Positions 27,821 to 36,554 of a DNA stretch of 64,000 nt are shown one piece after another. The notes below the pieces were generated by a model, which saw nothing but the letters and a program-made list of their open reading frames with translations, made no database searches and had not been told where the DNA came from. Origin of the DNA: Candidatus Gastranaerophilales bacterium (lineage in GTDB: Bacteria; Cyanobacteriota; Vampirovibrionia; Gastranaerophilales; Gastranaerophilaceae); NCBI GenBank assembly GCA_944323955.1, contig CALUUK010000003.1, positions 1 to 64,000 of the forward strand. Reading direction: 5' to 3'. Positions within the stretch are counted from its first letter, which is position 1, and the number at the start of each line of letters is the position of its first letter. The position numbers and the translations under genes are program-made.

Positions 27821-28817
27821 CAAAACGTTCCTTCAAAATTCTTAAACAATCTTTATACGTATTTGCTTCTTTTATTATACCATTTTTATTAATAACGTCT
27901 TTGTTTATATTGAGAACCGATTTATTTTCTTTTATCGCATAAACATCAATATTCCTGTCAACGGCATCAAGAACAACTGATGAACCCAGCGCATCAAACG
28001 GCATAATCAAAGCAGAAACATCATCTCTACTGATATAATATTCCCTGTTTTCACAAGAAATCAACGGAGCATTATCAAGAGCAATTAAAAGACAAGGTAA
28101 AAATGTCGGTGTAATATACTCAGCAGCAGCCCTCGGATCAACAAGCTCTTTTGTAATATCTATATTTTCAAAAGCAGGCGCATGAACAACGGGAACAAGA
28201 AGTTCTCTTGTTAAATAATGTGATATCACAGCTTCAACTCCGCCGACTATATCAACATCACCTCCGTTTTTATAATTATCTTCAGGCGGTTCTTCAAATT
28301 TACAAACAACCGCAAGAACCTCGGCACCTTGTTTTATGAGTTTTCTGCCCGCAGAAACAAGAGTCTCGGGATTTGATACACTTCCTGACGATATACCGGA
28401 GTGCATATTAAAAAATTCAACAGCAGCGGGCTCTTCACTTATTTCATAACCGGTAATATCAATTCCGTAAACTGTTTTTATCGCATTTATAGTATTCAAA
28501 TGGATATTTAAAACACCTTGAGAAATACCCTTATCAAAAATCACCCCTATTTTATTATGTTTTGACGGGACAAGGTTTATATTTCCTTTGAAAAATTGAG
28601 AAAGCGTCCACCCTTCGGTATAAAGCATACTTTCATTAATTCCGGAAAAACATGCGGCATTAACAACATTAGGATTCACAATAACATTAAAATTACAGGT
28701 AAACTCCCGTGCGAAACAAGAGGCATCACCGGCGAAGCCGCCAATCGAAGCACCAATGCCCGTCGGGACGACAAAAGCAACCAGCGGTTTTTTTCTGTCA
28801 TAACTATAATTCAACAT
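27807..28817 (-). CDS. DUF3326 family protein
   Basis: The N-terminal segment VPTGIGASIGGFAGDA, then NPNVVNAACF and the TEGWTLSQFF region match my memory of DUF3326, a family I associate with cyanobacteria and plants; its function is unknown. EPAAVEFF and FDALGSSVVLDA are further conserved-looking blocks. The ATG at 28817 has GGAGA nine bases upstream and overlaps the hydrolase gene by 14 bases; a GTG at 28841 lies before this Shine-Dalgarno. It is also coupled to the pseudopilin gene downstream. Its presence supports a cyanobacterial-lineage host. Confidence 0.72.
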   Translation of the reverse strand: MLNYSYDRKKPLVAFVVPTGIGASIGGFAGDASCFAREFTCNFNVIVNPNVVNAACFSGINESMLYTEGWTLSQFFKGNINLVPSKHNKIGVIFDKGISQGVLNIHLNTINAIKTVYGIDITGYEISEEPAAVEFFNMHSGISSGSVSNPETLVSAGRKLIKQGAEVLAVVCKFEEPPEDNYKNGGDVDIVGGVEAVISHYLTRELLVPVVHAPAFENIDITKELVDPRAAAEYITPTFLPCLLIALDNAPLISCENREYYISRDDVSALIMPFDALGSSVVLDAVDRNIDVYAIKENKSVLNINKDVINKNGIIKEANTYKDCLRILKERFDEKK

Positions 28818-29481
28818 AACCGTTAATCTCCAGAGGAACACATTTTTGCCCCTGAGATTCTATTAAATTAACAAAATCATCAACATTAACTTTTATATTA
28901 TGGAAAGTATTGTAGTGCATAGGAATAATTTCCATTGCAAAAAGCATCTTTGCCGCCATTGCAGCTTCTTTTATATCCATTGTATAATATCCGCCTATAG
29001 GTAAAAGCGCATAATAAGGATTATACAGTTCACCTATCAATGAAAACTCGCTCATTAACCCGGTATCTCCAGCGTGATATACGGTTGTACCGTCGATATC
29101 AAGCAAAACACTCGCTGCAAGTCCGCCATAAGGCAAATCCGGATTTGAACTTGAATGCAAAGCGGGCAAAAATCTCACACTGCCCCAGGTAAATTCAAGA
29201 CAGCCTCCAATATTAACCCCTATAGCTTTAGCTCCTTTTTCCATACAGTAATTTGCCAGTTCTACCATTGCTATAATTGCCGCACCGGTATGCTTTGATA
29301 TTGCAATAGCATCACCGAGATGATCAAGGTGAGCGTGAGTAACTATAATATGAGATATTCTCTTTTTCTTAAAATCAAAATCAGCTTTAGGATTTCCGGA
29401 TATAAACGGGTCAATTAAAATGCCGTCCCAATCTTTTTCGATAAAAAAAGCACTATGTCCTATATAGGTTAATTTTCTCAT
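28804..29481 (-). CDS. UPF0173-type metal-dependent hydrolase (metallo-beta-lactamase fold)
   Basis: THAHLDHLGD supplies the HxHxDH zinc motif; HAGDTG and a late MHYNTF give the remaining ligands. The N-terminus MRKLTYIGHSAFFIE is typical of the UPF0173/YtkL group, whose substrate is unknown. The ATG at 29481 follows GGGAGA; an upstream in-frame start would add 15 residues and lose this spacing. Length 225 aa is typical. First gene of the overlapping trio with the DUF3326 protein and pseudopilin. Confidence 0.85.
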   Translation of the reverse strand: MRKLTYIGHSAFFIEKDWDGILIDPFISGNPKADFDFKKKRISHIIVTHAHLDHLGDAIAISKHTGAAIIAMVELANYCMEKGAKAIGVNIGGCLEFTWGSVRFLPALHSSSNPDLPYGGLAASVLLDIDGTTVYHAGDTGLMSEFSLIGELYNPYYALLPIGGYYTMDIKEAAMAAKMLFAMEIIPMHYNTFHNIKVNVDDFVNLIESQGQKCVPLEINGYVEL

Positions 29482-29556
29482 ACGATTCTCCCTGCTATTT
29501 TCATTATTGTAGCAAATTTGCCGCATAATTTGAATACTTCAAACGGTGTTTTATTT

Positions 29557-29931
29557 TTAGCAGAGGAATTTTTTTATATTCCGTATTATTCCTTTTAACT
29601 TTGTGGAATCAGCAACCAGAGCATTTTCATGATAAGGAATATAAGCATTTACTATATTTTCGGGAAGCTCTTCACCTTTATCAAGAGTATAAGCTATATA
29701 GTCAATATATTCATCCTGCTCCTTTTTATACATTTCATCTTTAGCTCTGATATCTTCATCCGCTTCAAGATGACAAAGCGCATGCCAGGCAGCAATTATA
29801 GTTTTATCATCACAATCCTGCGGAAAAGCATTAAGCGCTTCTCTGACGGAGAGTCTTTTTGTAAGAACCGAAATATATAACCCCGAAACCTGTTTTCGCA
29901 GATTTGAATAATCTACACTTTCGTTCCGCAT
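29557..29931 (-). CDS. Hypothetical protein coupled to a BlaI-type repressor
   Basis: A 124-residue soluble, acidic, mainly helical protein with no recognised family. The pattern ALNAFPQDCDDKTIIAAWHALCHLEADEDI is helix-rich; IRAKDEMYKKEQDEYIDYIAYTLDKG looks like an amphipathic pair. It overlaps the repressor gene by 19 bases and has no transmembrane segment, so it is not a BlaR1/M56 sensor protease. It could be a sensor or partner of the repressor by position alone. Confidence 0.65.
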   Translation of the reverse strand: MRNESVDYSNLRKQVSGLYISVLTKRLSVREALNAFPQDCDDKTIIAAWHALCHLEADEDIRAKDEMYKKEQDEYIDYIAYTLDKGEELPENIVNAYIPYHENALVADSTKLKGIIRNIKKFLC

Positions 29932-30260
29932 TGTTTTTCCAGTGCCCGCATTAATGAATTTATATCATTATTAAAAAATTGTCCCGCCAGCTTGCTGATA
30001 GCCGTTGCAGCCATTTCAGCGCGGCTTTCCACGGACTTATAACAGAATTTTTTTCCGAACTTTTGTCTTTTTAAAAGATCTTTTTCCACAAGTCTGTCCA
30101 TTACTGTTTTTATTGTTGTATAAGCTCTTATGTTTCCGCTGTTATTAATTTCTTCCAATACTTCACTTACGGAAATATCTTTTGTACTTATGCCGTTTTC
30201 TTCCATTGTCCATACGGCATTCATGATTTCATTTTCTAAAGTTCCGTGTGCATACGCCAT
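29913..30260 (-). CDS. BlaI/MecI/CopY-family transcriptional repressor
   Basis: A 115-residue winged-helix protein: LENEIMNAVW at the N-terminus, then RAYTTIKTVMDRLVEKDLLKRQKFGKKFCYK, the recognition helix and wing of the family. Members repress by binding inverted repeats in promoters and are usually inactivated by a BlaR1/MecR1 protease or by copper. No such protease is here. AAGGAT precedes the ATG. The regulated gene is unknown; autoregulation of this two-gene unit is the default guess. Confidence 0.85.
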   Translation of the reverse strand: MAYAHGTLENEIMNAVWTMEENGISTKDISVSEVLEEINNSGNIRAYTTIKTVMDRLVEKDLLKRQKFGKKFCYKSVESRAEMAATAISKLAGQFFNNDINSLMRALEKQCGTKV

Positions 30261-30324
30261 GAATCCATCCTTTTAATATTCAATTTTATATATAAAAAAA
30301 TAATTTAAACACTTTAATACTACT

Positions 30325-30333
30325 ATTATAGCA
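30325..30333 (-). promoter_or_regulatory. Extended -10 of the BlaI-type repressor gene
   Basis: On the minus strand TGC-TATAAT forms an extended -10 about 64 bases before the ATG at 30260. No clear -35 is seen. Confidence 0.5.
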
Positions 30334-30370
30334 CTTGTCTTTTCCAATATCAGCAATTTGTGAATGAATA

Positions 30371-33300
30371 TTAAAATTCTTGTATTTTTATTAAATCATT
30401 AGAAAAAAGTCCGCTGATAAATTCTGATATCTTAACATTTTTTCTTGTCTTATAATGCTTTGCGGTTGATAAAAATAACCCGTATTTTGCACGTGTAATA
30501 CCAACATATAAAAGCCTCAATGTTTCAAGAGCCTGCTCTTTTTTTAGTTCATCGGGCATTTTAATTTTATTGTTTTGTACAAAGCATCTTACCGTTTCCA
30601 CAAAATGACCTCCGCTTTTAAGTTTTACATTTTGTATTTCAACCGGATAATTATCTTCATTTAGTTGAGGAATAAATACATAATCAAATTCATCACCTTT
30701 TGATTTATGCATAGTCATTATATGAACGGCATTCGACGATTTTTTTACGTCATCTTCAAAAAATTTGTACGTGCTCATTGGCTTTTGAGAATAATAATCA
30801 ATCGTTTTAAGTAAATCATTTCCGGCATTATTTTCTTTTAACCGCCTTATAAATGTGGATATGAGATATGTGTTGGACTTATCAGCCGAACTTTTTGAAT
30901 AATATAACCCTATATTAAAAGCTATATCTTCGGGATTTTTATCGGCATTGTTAAGCCAGTATTCAATATCCCAATATAATTGAGACAATATTTCACTGTC
31001 CAAATCATCGGGATTAATATTTATAAAGGGAATCTTTAAATCTTCAAAGAACTTTTCCGCCGGTTGTTTCTCCTTTATTGAAGAATTTTGAAGATATAAC
31101 ATTGCCAGTTCTTTTATCAATTTATTATTTAAAGGATTTTCAATAATATTTAATACATTAATTATATATTTATATATTTCCTTCTGTGATAACAAATCCG
31201 TCCTTACTGTCGTTTTTATTCCGTTCAATGTTATAAATTCATTATATCTGTTTACATCTGCATTAAGCCGTAAAAGTATAGCTATAGAAGCATTCGGATT
31301 TTCTTTTTGTATTTCTTTTATTCGTTTAATGATAAAATCTTTTTCTTCTTTTTCCGTTTCTAATATACTGTATTCAGGTAAAGTATCACTTTTTGGATTA
31401 TCATCCGTACCTTGTATTTTAATTGAGTAAAAAGCCTGTTTTTTATCTTCATCTTTACACGCGGATTCAATCATTCTGTTTGCAAGCGTATATATCGGAA
31501 AAGCACATCTCTGCGATGAAACCATCTCGATTTTTTTATTTGAGTAAATGAAATCTTTAAACGAATCGGGATTTGAATTTGTAAAAGTTGCAGTTATTGA
31601 TTGATTAATATCTCCGCATCTTAAAACATTATTATACCCCGCACTTAAAAGATTTATAAGAGTTTGCTGGATTTCGGTTGAATCCTGAGCTTCATCTTCT
31701 ATAATATATCTGCATAAATTTTGATAATATTCCCTTATATCTTTGTTATCCTTTAAAAGAGAGACCGCAAACTTTAACATATCGTCGTAATCTATAAGAT
31801 TTTTTTGTTTTAAGACAATATTATATTCTTCTAAAAATCTGTAAAATTCTCGAATATCACTGTATTTTGGTTCTAAATTACACTTTTTATCAGCAAGTTT
31901 TACAATTGAAATACATTTTAAATAGTTATCATATTTATCATCCTGTATTTTCAACTTGTAAAAAAGTTCTTTTATTATGCGCTCTTTCTCACTGTCATCA
32001 CAAATTTCAAATTTTTCATCCAATCCGACTTTTGCATAATTACCGTTTTCTTTGATAATCCTGAGCGCAAGCCCATGAATTGTTGAAATATTAGGAAGTT
32101 CGGCGCCGTCAGGAATACTTGTTTTAATACGTTCTTTGAAATTTTTTGCGGCAGATTCCATATATGTAAGAACAAAAATATTTTCTGGAGGAATTTTTGA
32201 ATTTATAAGTTTAACAACAAGCGCAAGTAATATAGTGGTTTTTCCCGCACCGGGAACAGCCATTATTCCCATCTTGCCTTTTTTATAGTCTAAAACAGGT
32301 TTCTGGTCATATCTCGGTATTATTTTAAAACCGGCATTTTTTTGTTCCGGAAATAATATAAAATCAGTCAGTCCGCCAAAATTTTCATTCCCCTCACTGT
32401 CATATATACTAGAATAAAATCTTATTTCTTTTTGCGCACAAAGCATTAACTTTCTTATAACACGCGCCGTTTTATCATTTGTATGTTTTATATTATCTTC
32501 AAAGCCGTATTCATTTTTTTTCAAATCTCTTGAAAACACCCATGCATTATATAATGTTCCGGTATCCTGCTTAATCCACTCTGAATTTGAAACATCAATC
32601 CACAGCTGATATCCGGTTTTTATAGAATAGTCAACGGATTTTTGCGGCGAAGAAATTATTACCTTATCAGGCTGAATTTTAAATGAATTTATCGGATTCT
32701 CACTTATTACACTGTTTTCCATCTGGATAATAAATTCAGCAGCAAAGTTATCAATTTTACCTGAAAATGCCTGTTCAAAAGTCTGCGCTTCTTTTAAAAG
32801 AAACTCGTATTTTTGAAGATTTTCAGGTTCAATATTCTCTTTAATAAGATTTTCATAAATTATTTTTATTTGTTCGGAAAGTAAATATCCGGTATTTTTC
32901 AGCGACTTTACTATGTTTTGCAGTTTTTTATATTTTGCATTATATACATCATCTGAAAAATTGAAATCAAATAATTCGGATATTTTAAAGTCTTTTATCA
33001 TCTTATGGCACTTTCTGTAAGGAATTTTAGACAAGTTAACCAGAAGACTTTTTATCTCATATTCACTGACATCTATATTATTTATCAATTTAAGAATTGA
33101 AATTATATGCTTTATCCCGCTTACACCGGATAATTTTTCGCTGCCCGAAACCGATTGAAATTCCAAATCGAAACCTGATGAACATTTTCTTATAAGTTCA
33201 CTTGATAAAGGTGAAATAACAGAAATGTCCCCGGGTTTCACACCCGTGCGTATAAGTTCTTTTATATCCAAAAAAACTTTTTCCAGCATATCCAAACGAT

Positions 33301-34186
33301 TAACATATCCGAAATGCTTTATATTTTCTATTTTTGTTTTCTTTCCTTCTTTAAAAACGGAAAACAAATTCTCTGCCGTCTTTGCATATACACTTTTATC
33401 GGATAAAACAATTTCTTTAGGAGAATATTTCAATTTAAAATCGGGAATTCCGTTTTTATATGCACAAAGATAGCCGCATCTTGATGAACCGTTCGAATCA
33501 TAAGCAATTATATAATCTTTGATTTGAGGCATGATAAAATCTGCAAATTGCCAGAAAATATAAGGCATTTCATCCGCATCATCAATGATTAAATATTTAA
33601 TACCGTTAAAATATCCCGTATTTTTATAAATTAACGGAAAAATCGCAGCCTGCCTCAAATAATCAAAACTTTTATACTCAATTGACCTTTGTTTATACCC
33701 GTAAATTGCTTTAAAAGCATCTTCGGCAAAAACTTCATTTACGAGCCGAGCCCGTTCTATAACTTCTTTATCTGACAGAGAATTTTGTACAATCAAAGAA
33801 TAACGTCTGAAAAGCTGGTGCAAGAGATTTATTTTTGAAATATAATCGCTGAAATCTGCATCTTTAATACTTTGTTTAAAAATATATTGCGAGACTTCAA
33901 GCCCGCATTGATTTAATACATCATTATCGGAATATTTTAAAAGCGATTTAATATATGAAGAATTATCCTTAAATGCATTGTAATAAAGCCCGTTTAATGT
34001 ATGTATTTCAGGCTTTTTTCCGGTACCTGCCGTTAAATAAAATTTATCGTCAAATAACGCCTTTTTATAAGGATTTAACACAACAAAAAGAATCTCACAC
34101 GGTAATACCCCCCGAGAAATAAGGCTATTATATTTTTCAATAATTATTTCGTTTGCCGAAGTATTTGAGCTTCTGTTTATAAGCAT
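30371..34186 (-). CDS. UvrD-type SF1 helicase with a second, degenerate SF1 module at its N-terminus
   Basis: The C-terminal half (from about residue 620 of 1271) is a complete UvrD/Rep-type helicase: AVPGAGKTT near 640, STIHGLALR, DYDDML, DEAQD near 830, GDINQSI, MHKSKGDEFDYV near 1159 and LLYVGITRAK near 1224. The first 600 residues repeat the same order in weakened form: LINRSSNTSA at the P-loop position without Gly or Lys, LFVVLNPYKKALF, HTLNGLYYNAF, LIIDDADE near 200 and IAYDSNGS. This recalls AddB, whose helicase half is inactive. No nuclease motif is evident. The ATG at 34186 is chosen because it starts the P-loop-like strand; a TTG at 34354 would prefix a hydrophobic AT-rich tail. Confidence 0.8.
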   Translation of the reverse strand: MLINRSSNTSANEIIIEKYNSLISRGVLPCEILFVVLNPYKKALFDDKFYLTAGTGKKPEIHTLNGLYYNAFKDNSSYIKSLLKYSDNDVLNQCGLEVSQYIFKQSIKDADFSDYISKINLLHQLFRRYSLIVQNSLSDKEVIERARLVNEVFAEDAFKAIYGYKQRSIEYKSFDYLRQAAIFPLIYKNTGYFNGIKYLIIDDADEMPYIFWQFADFIMPQIKDYIIAYDSNGSSRCGYLCAYKNGIPDFKLKYSPKEIVLSDKSVYAKTAENLFSVFKEGKKTKIENIKHFGYVNRLDMLEKVFLDIKELIRTGVKPGDISVISPLSSELIRKCSSGFDLEFQSVSGSEKLSGVSGIKHIISILKLINNIDVSEYEIKSLLVNLSKIPYRKCHKMIKDFKISELFDFNFSDDVYNAKYKKLQNIVKSLKNTGYLLSEQIKIIYENLIKENIEPENLQKYEFLLKEAQTFEQAFSGKIDNFAAEFIIQMENSVISENPINSFKIQPDKVIISSPQKSVDYSIKTGYQLWIDVSNSEWIKQDTGTLYNAWVFSRDLKKNEYGFEDNIKHTNDKTARVIRKLMLCAQKEIRFYSSIYDSEGNENFGGLTDFILFPEQKNAGFKIIPRYDQKPVLDYKKGKMGIMAVPGAGKTTILLALVVKLINSKIPPENIFVLTYMESAAKNFKERIKTSIPDGAELPNISTIHGLALRIIKENGNYAKVGLDEKFEICDDSEKERIIKELFYKLKIQDDKYDNYLKCISIVKLADKKCNLEPKYSDIREFYRFLEEYNIVLKQKNLIDYDDMLKFAVSLLKDNKDIREYYQNLCRYIIEDEAQDSTEIQQTLINLLSAGYNNVLRCGDINQSITATFTNSNPDSFKDFIYSNKKIEMVSSQRCAFPIYTLANRMIESACKDEDKKQAFYSIKIQGTDDNPKSDTLPEYSILETEKEEKDFIIKRIKEIQKENPNASIAILLRLNADVNRYNEFITLNGIKTTVRTDLLSQKEIYKYIINVLNIIENPLNNKLIKELAMLYLQNSSIKEKQPAEKFFEDLKIPFININPDDLDSEILSQLYWDIEYWLNNADKNPEDIAFNIGLYYSKSSADKSNTYLISTFIRRLKENNAGNDLLKTIDYYSQKPMSTYKFFEDDVKKSSNAVHIMTMHKSKGDEFDYVFIPQLNEDNYPVEIQNVKLKSGGHFVETVRCFVQNNKIKMPDELKKEQALETLRLLYVGITRAKYGLFLSTAKHYKTRKNVKISEFISGLFSNDLIKIQEF

Positions 34187-34195
34187 AATATATAT

Positions 34196-34201
34196 ATTAT
34201 A
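34196..34201 (-). promoter_or_regulatory. -10 hexamer close to the helicase ATG
   Basis: A perfect minus-strand TATAAT ends nine bases before the ATG at 34186, with no Shine-Dalgarno between, implying a two- to three-base leader. The AT-rich surroundings make chance occurrence possible. Confidence 0.35.
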
Positions 34202-34356
34202 ATAACTCTTCACAAGCAAAAAAATGTAACAACTTATTAAGAAAAAAATGAGTTTTTTAAATTTATCTTCACATAACTTCACAAAAGACTTGATTTTGAT
34301 TTTTTGAAGTGATATATTAAAGATATACAAAGTATATATTATATAATAATTCAATT

Positions 34357-34384
34357 TTGATTTTTTATTTGGTAACTGTATACA
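34357..34384 (+). promoter_or_regulatory. Promoter of the sigma factor gene
   Basis: TTGATT (34357-34362), a 16-base spacer and TATACA (34379-34384). The 275 bases between the helicase ATG (34186) and the sigma ATG (34462) otherwise hold only AT-rich sequence and the dyads described separately. Confidence 0.45.
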
Positions 34385-34385
34385 A

Positions 34386-34424
34386 GACCTTAGACAGGTC
34401 AGCTTGTCCTGCCGGTATCCGGCA
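34386..34424 (+). promoter_or_regulatory. Two adjacent dyads at the transcript start of the sigma factor gene
   Basis: GACCT-TAGAC-AGGTC at 34386-34400 straddles the predicted start site, so it may be an operator. TGCCGG-TAT-CCGGCA at 34410-34424 would be a hairpin in the leader. This is a GC-richer patch inside very AT-rich DNA. Confidence 0.4.
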
Positions 34425-34461
34425 AATTTGTGTGTATTAAAAGTAATCAGGAGTATTCATT

Positions 34462-35358
34462 ATGGTTTTAAATTGTGTTTATACTGCGGAAACAGAACAG
34501 GAAACTTTATTAAATCCTTTATTTGCAGACAGCAGCCTTTCAAGTTATATCAAAAAGATTTTTAAGTATAAAAATCTAAGCATAGAAGAAGAACAAGATT
34601 GTGCCCGCCTTGCAAAAGAAGGAAACAAACAGGCAAAACAAAAATTAATAAAAGCAAATCTTAAACTTGTCGTAACCATAGCAAAAAAAGCCATACATTC
34701 AAGTAAATTACCCATGATTGATTTAATTCAGGAAGGAAACATCGGACTTATTGCTGCAATTGATAAATTTAATTGGAAATTCGGTTACAGATTTTCGACA
34801 TACGCATCATGGTGGATTAAACAGGCAATGTTTAAAGCCATTTCAGAGCAATCACACAGCGTAAAAATCCCTGTTTACATTCAAGAAACGCTTTCAAAGT
34901 ATTCAAAAGTTAAAGCTGAAATGGAAAAAGAAAATTGCACAAACATCAAAACAGAAGATGTTGCAAAGAAAATGAACATTGAACCCGAAAAAATAGATAA
35001 TTATCTTAATGCTTACAAAAAAACATTATCTTTGGAAGGTGATTTTGAAATAAATAACGGTTCGGAAGTAAGACTTGTTGATATTATTGAAGATAAAAAA
35101 GCATCGGTTCAACAAAAAATAGAATATGAATCAATGAAAAAAGAAGTTGTTTCCCTATTAAACAGCCTAAAAGACCGCGAACAAAAAGTAATTCTTTTAC
35201 ACTTCGGACTTGACGGCCAAGAGAAACAAACGCTTGAAGAAATAGGCAGGATATACGGCGTAACAAAAGAATGTATCAGACAAACAGAAACAAGAGCATT
35301 AAATAAACTGAGAAATGATTCTATGTCTTTAAACTTGCTTCAAACATATGTTTACTAA
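34462..35358 (+). CDS. Sigma-70 family RNA polymerase sigma factor, group 2 type
   Basis: The 298-residue protein has sigma regions 1.2 to 4.2 but no region 1.1 and no non-conserved insert. Region 2: LVVTIAKKAI, DLIQEGNIGLIAAIDKF, RFSTYASWWIKQAM. Region 3 follows, and region 4.2 shows TLEEIGRIYGVTKECIRQTETRALNKLR. It is shorter than a primary RpoD/SigA, so an alternative sigma of the cyanobacterial group 2 kind is likely. CAGGAG precedes the ATG and a terminator follows, making it monocistronic. The residue pattern at the -10 reading helix is standard, so it should see TATAAT-like promoters. Confidence 0.9.
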   Translation: MVLNCVYTAETEQETLLNPLFADSSLSSYIKKIFKYKNLSIEEEQDCARLAKEGNKQAKQKLIKANLKLVVTIAKKAIHSSKLPMIDLIQEGNIGLIAAIDKFNWKFGYRFSTYASWWIKQAMFKAISEQSHSVKIPVYIQETLSKYSKVKAEMEKENCTNIKTEDVAKKMNIEPEKIDNYLNAYKKTLSLEGDFEINNGSEVRLVDIIEDKKASVQQKIEYESMKKEVVSLLNSLKDREQKVILLHFGLDGQEKQTLEEIGRIYGVTKECIRQTETRALNKLRNDSMSLNLLQTYVY

Positions 35359-35363
35359 ATTTT

Positions 35364-35387
35364 TGCCCCTCAGACGGGGCATTTTTT
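35364..35387 (+). terminator. Rho-independent terminator of the sigma factor gene
   Basis: TGCCCC and GGGGCA pair around TCAGAC, followed by six T residues. Confidence 0.85.
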
Positions 35388-35428
35388 ATATAGTTTTATC
35401 GTTTTCAGCGGAGAAGAAGATGAAAATC

Positions 35429-35457
35429 TTTACAACATGCGGAAAAAGGGGTAGAAT
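35429..35457 (+). promoter_or_regulatory. Promoter of the S1-like ribosomal protein gene
   Basis: TTTACA (35429-35434), a 17-base spacer and TAGAAT (35452-35457), 42 bases before the ATG, with AAGGGTAAGAG as ribosome binding site. Confidence 0.55.
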
Positions 35458-35498
35458 AGAGGAAAATTGGTGAAAGTTTATTAAATAAGGGTAAGAGC

Positions 35499-36554
35499 AT
35501 GGCAGAACAAAAGTATAGTGATAGTGAATTTGAAGCATTGTTAAACAAATATGACTATAGTTTTCAAAAAGGAGATTTAGTAAAAGGTATTGTATGCTCC
35601 TACGATTCATCGGGTGTCATAATTGATATCGGAGCAAAAACAGCGGCATATGTGCCCATAAAAGAAGCAATAGTCGATAAATCAGTACCTGTTGAAGAAA
35701 CTTTAAAAAAGAATAATGAATATGAATTTTTAATAATCAGAGAAGAAGATGAAGACGGCAGATTTATGCTTTCATATAAAAAAGTTGCAATGGCATACAG
35801 CTGGAGAGAACTTGAAGAATTGAAAGCCAATGATGCAACTGTTGAAGGTGTTATTGTCTCAGCCGTTAAAGGCGGTGTTCTTGTTGAAGTTAAAGGTGTA
35901 AGAGGATTTGTTCCTTCAAGCCATTTAAAATTAAAATCAACAGAAAATATTGTAGGTGAAACGCTTGAATTAAAAATACTTACAATGGATATACAGCAAG
36001 GTAACTTTATTCTTTCAAATCGTAAAGTCTTCAATGAAGACAAAGATGAAAACAAAAAGAACATTTTTGAAACCTTAGAAGTAGGACAGGTTGTAAAAGG
36101 TGAAGTTGTAAGAATTACCGACTTCGGTGCCTTTGTTTATATCGGCGGCATCGATGCACTTCTTCCGTTGTCACAAATTTCATGGAGATGGGTGGAACAT
36201 CCTTCAGATATTTTAAAAGTAGGAGATACCATAAGTGCGGAAGTAATTGTTATTGACCATGAAAAACAAAGAGTAAGCCTCAGTCTTAAAAATCTTGAAA
36301 AAGATCCTTGGCTTGAAGCAAAAGATAAAATTAAAGACGGCGATAAAATTGAAGGTACAATAACAAGGATTAAACACTTCGGAGCTTTTGTGGAAGTATT
36401 CCCTTGCGTTGAAGCATTGCTGCCGAATAATGAACTTATTGAATATCAAAATCAGAAAAATATCATTTTAAAAGTCGGAGATAAAATACAAACAACAATA
36501 CTAAAATTTAACCCCGATGACAGAAGAATAAGTTTAAGTATTAATAATGAATAG
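35499..36554 (+). CDS. rpsA: Ribosomal protein S1-like RNA-binding protein, four S1 domains
   Basis: Four S1 (OB-fold) repeats are visible: from about residues 22, 110, 195 and 282. The third is the best conserved (VGQVVKGEVVRITDFGAFVYIGGIDALLPLSQISW). S1 unfolds and docks mRNA on the 30S subunit; the 351-residue length and four repeats fit cyanobacterial-type S1 rather than the six-repeat proteobacterial form. It could instead be a paralogous RNA chaperone. The stop overlaps the downstream kinase gene by eight bases. Confidence 0.88.
   Translation: MAEQKYSDSEFEALLNKYDYSFQKGDLVKGIVCSYDSSGVIIDIGAKTAAYVPIKEAIVDKSVPVEETLKKNNEYEFLIIREEDEDGRFMLSYKKVAMAYSWRELEELKANDATVEGVIVSAVKGGVLVEVKGVRGFVPSSHLKLKSTENIVGETLELKILTMDIQQGNFILSNRKVFNEDKDENKKNIFETLEVGQVVKGEVVRITDFGAFVYIGGIDALLPLSQISWRWVEHPSDILKVGDTISAEVIVIDHEKQRVSLSLKNLEKDPWLEAKDKIKDGDKIEGTITRIKHFGAFVEVFPCVEALLPNNELIEYQNQKNIILKVGDKIQTTILKFNPDDRRISLSINNE

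Noticed and set aside
34187-34354. A 56-residue N-terminal extension of the SF1 helicase
   Set aside because: It needs a TTG start with no Shine-Dalgarno, is hydrophobic and AT-biased, and covers a TATAAT. The domain begins naturally at the ATG at 34186.
35420-35473. A 17-codon frame with GGAGAAG before its ATG, upstream of the S1 gene, as a leader peptide
   Set aside because: A promoter with TTTACA at 35429-35434 and TAGAAT at 35452-35457 lies inside it, so the frame would mostly be upstream of the transcript start.
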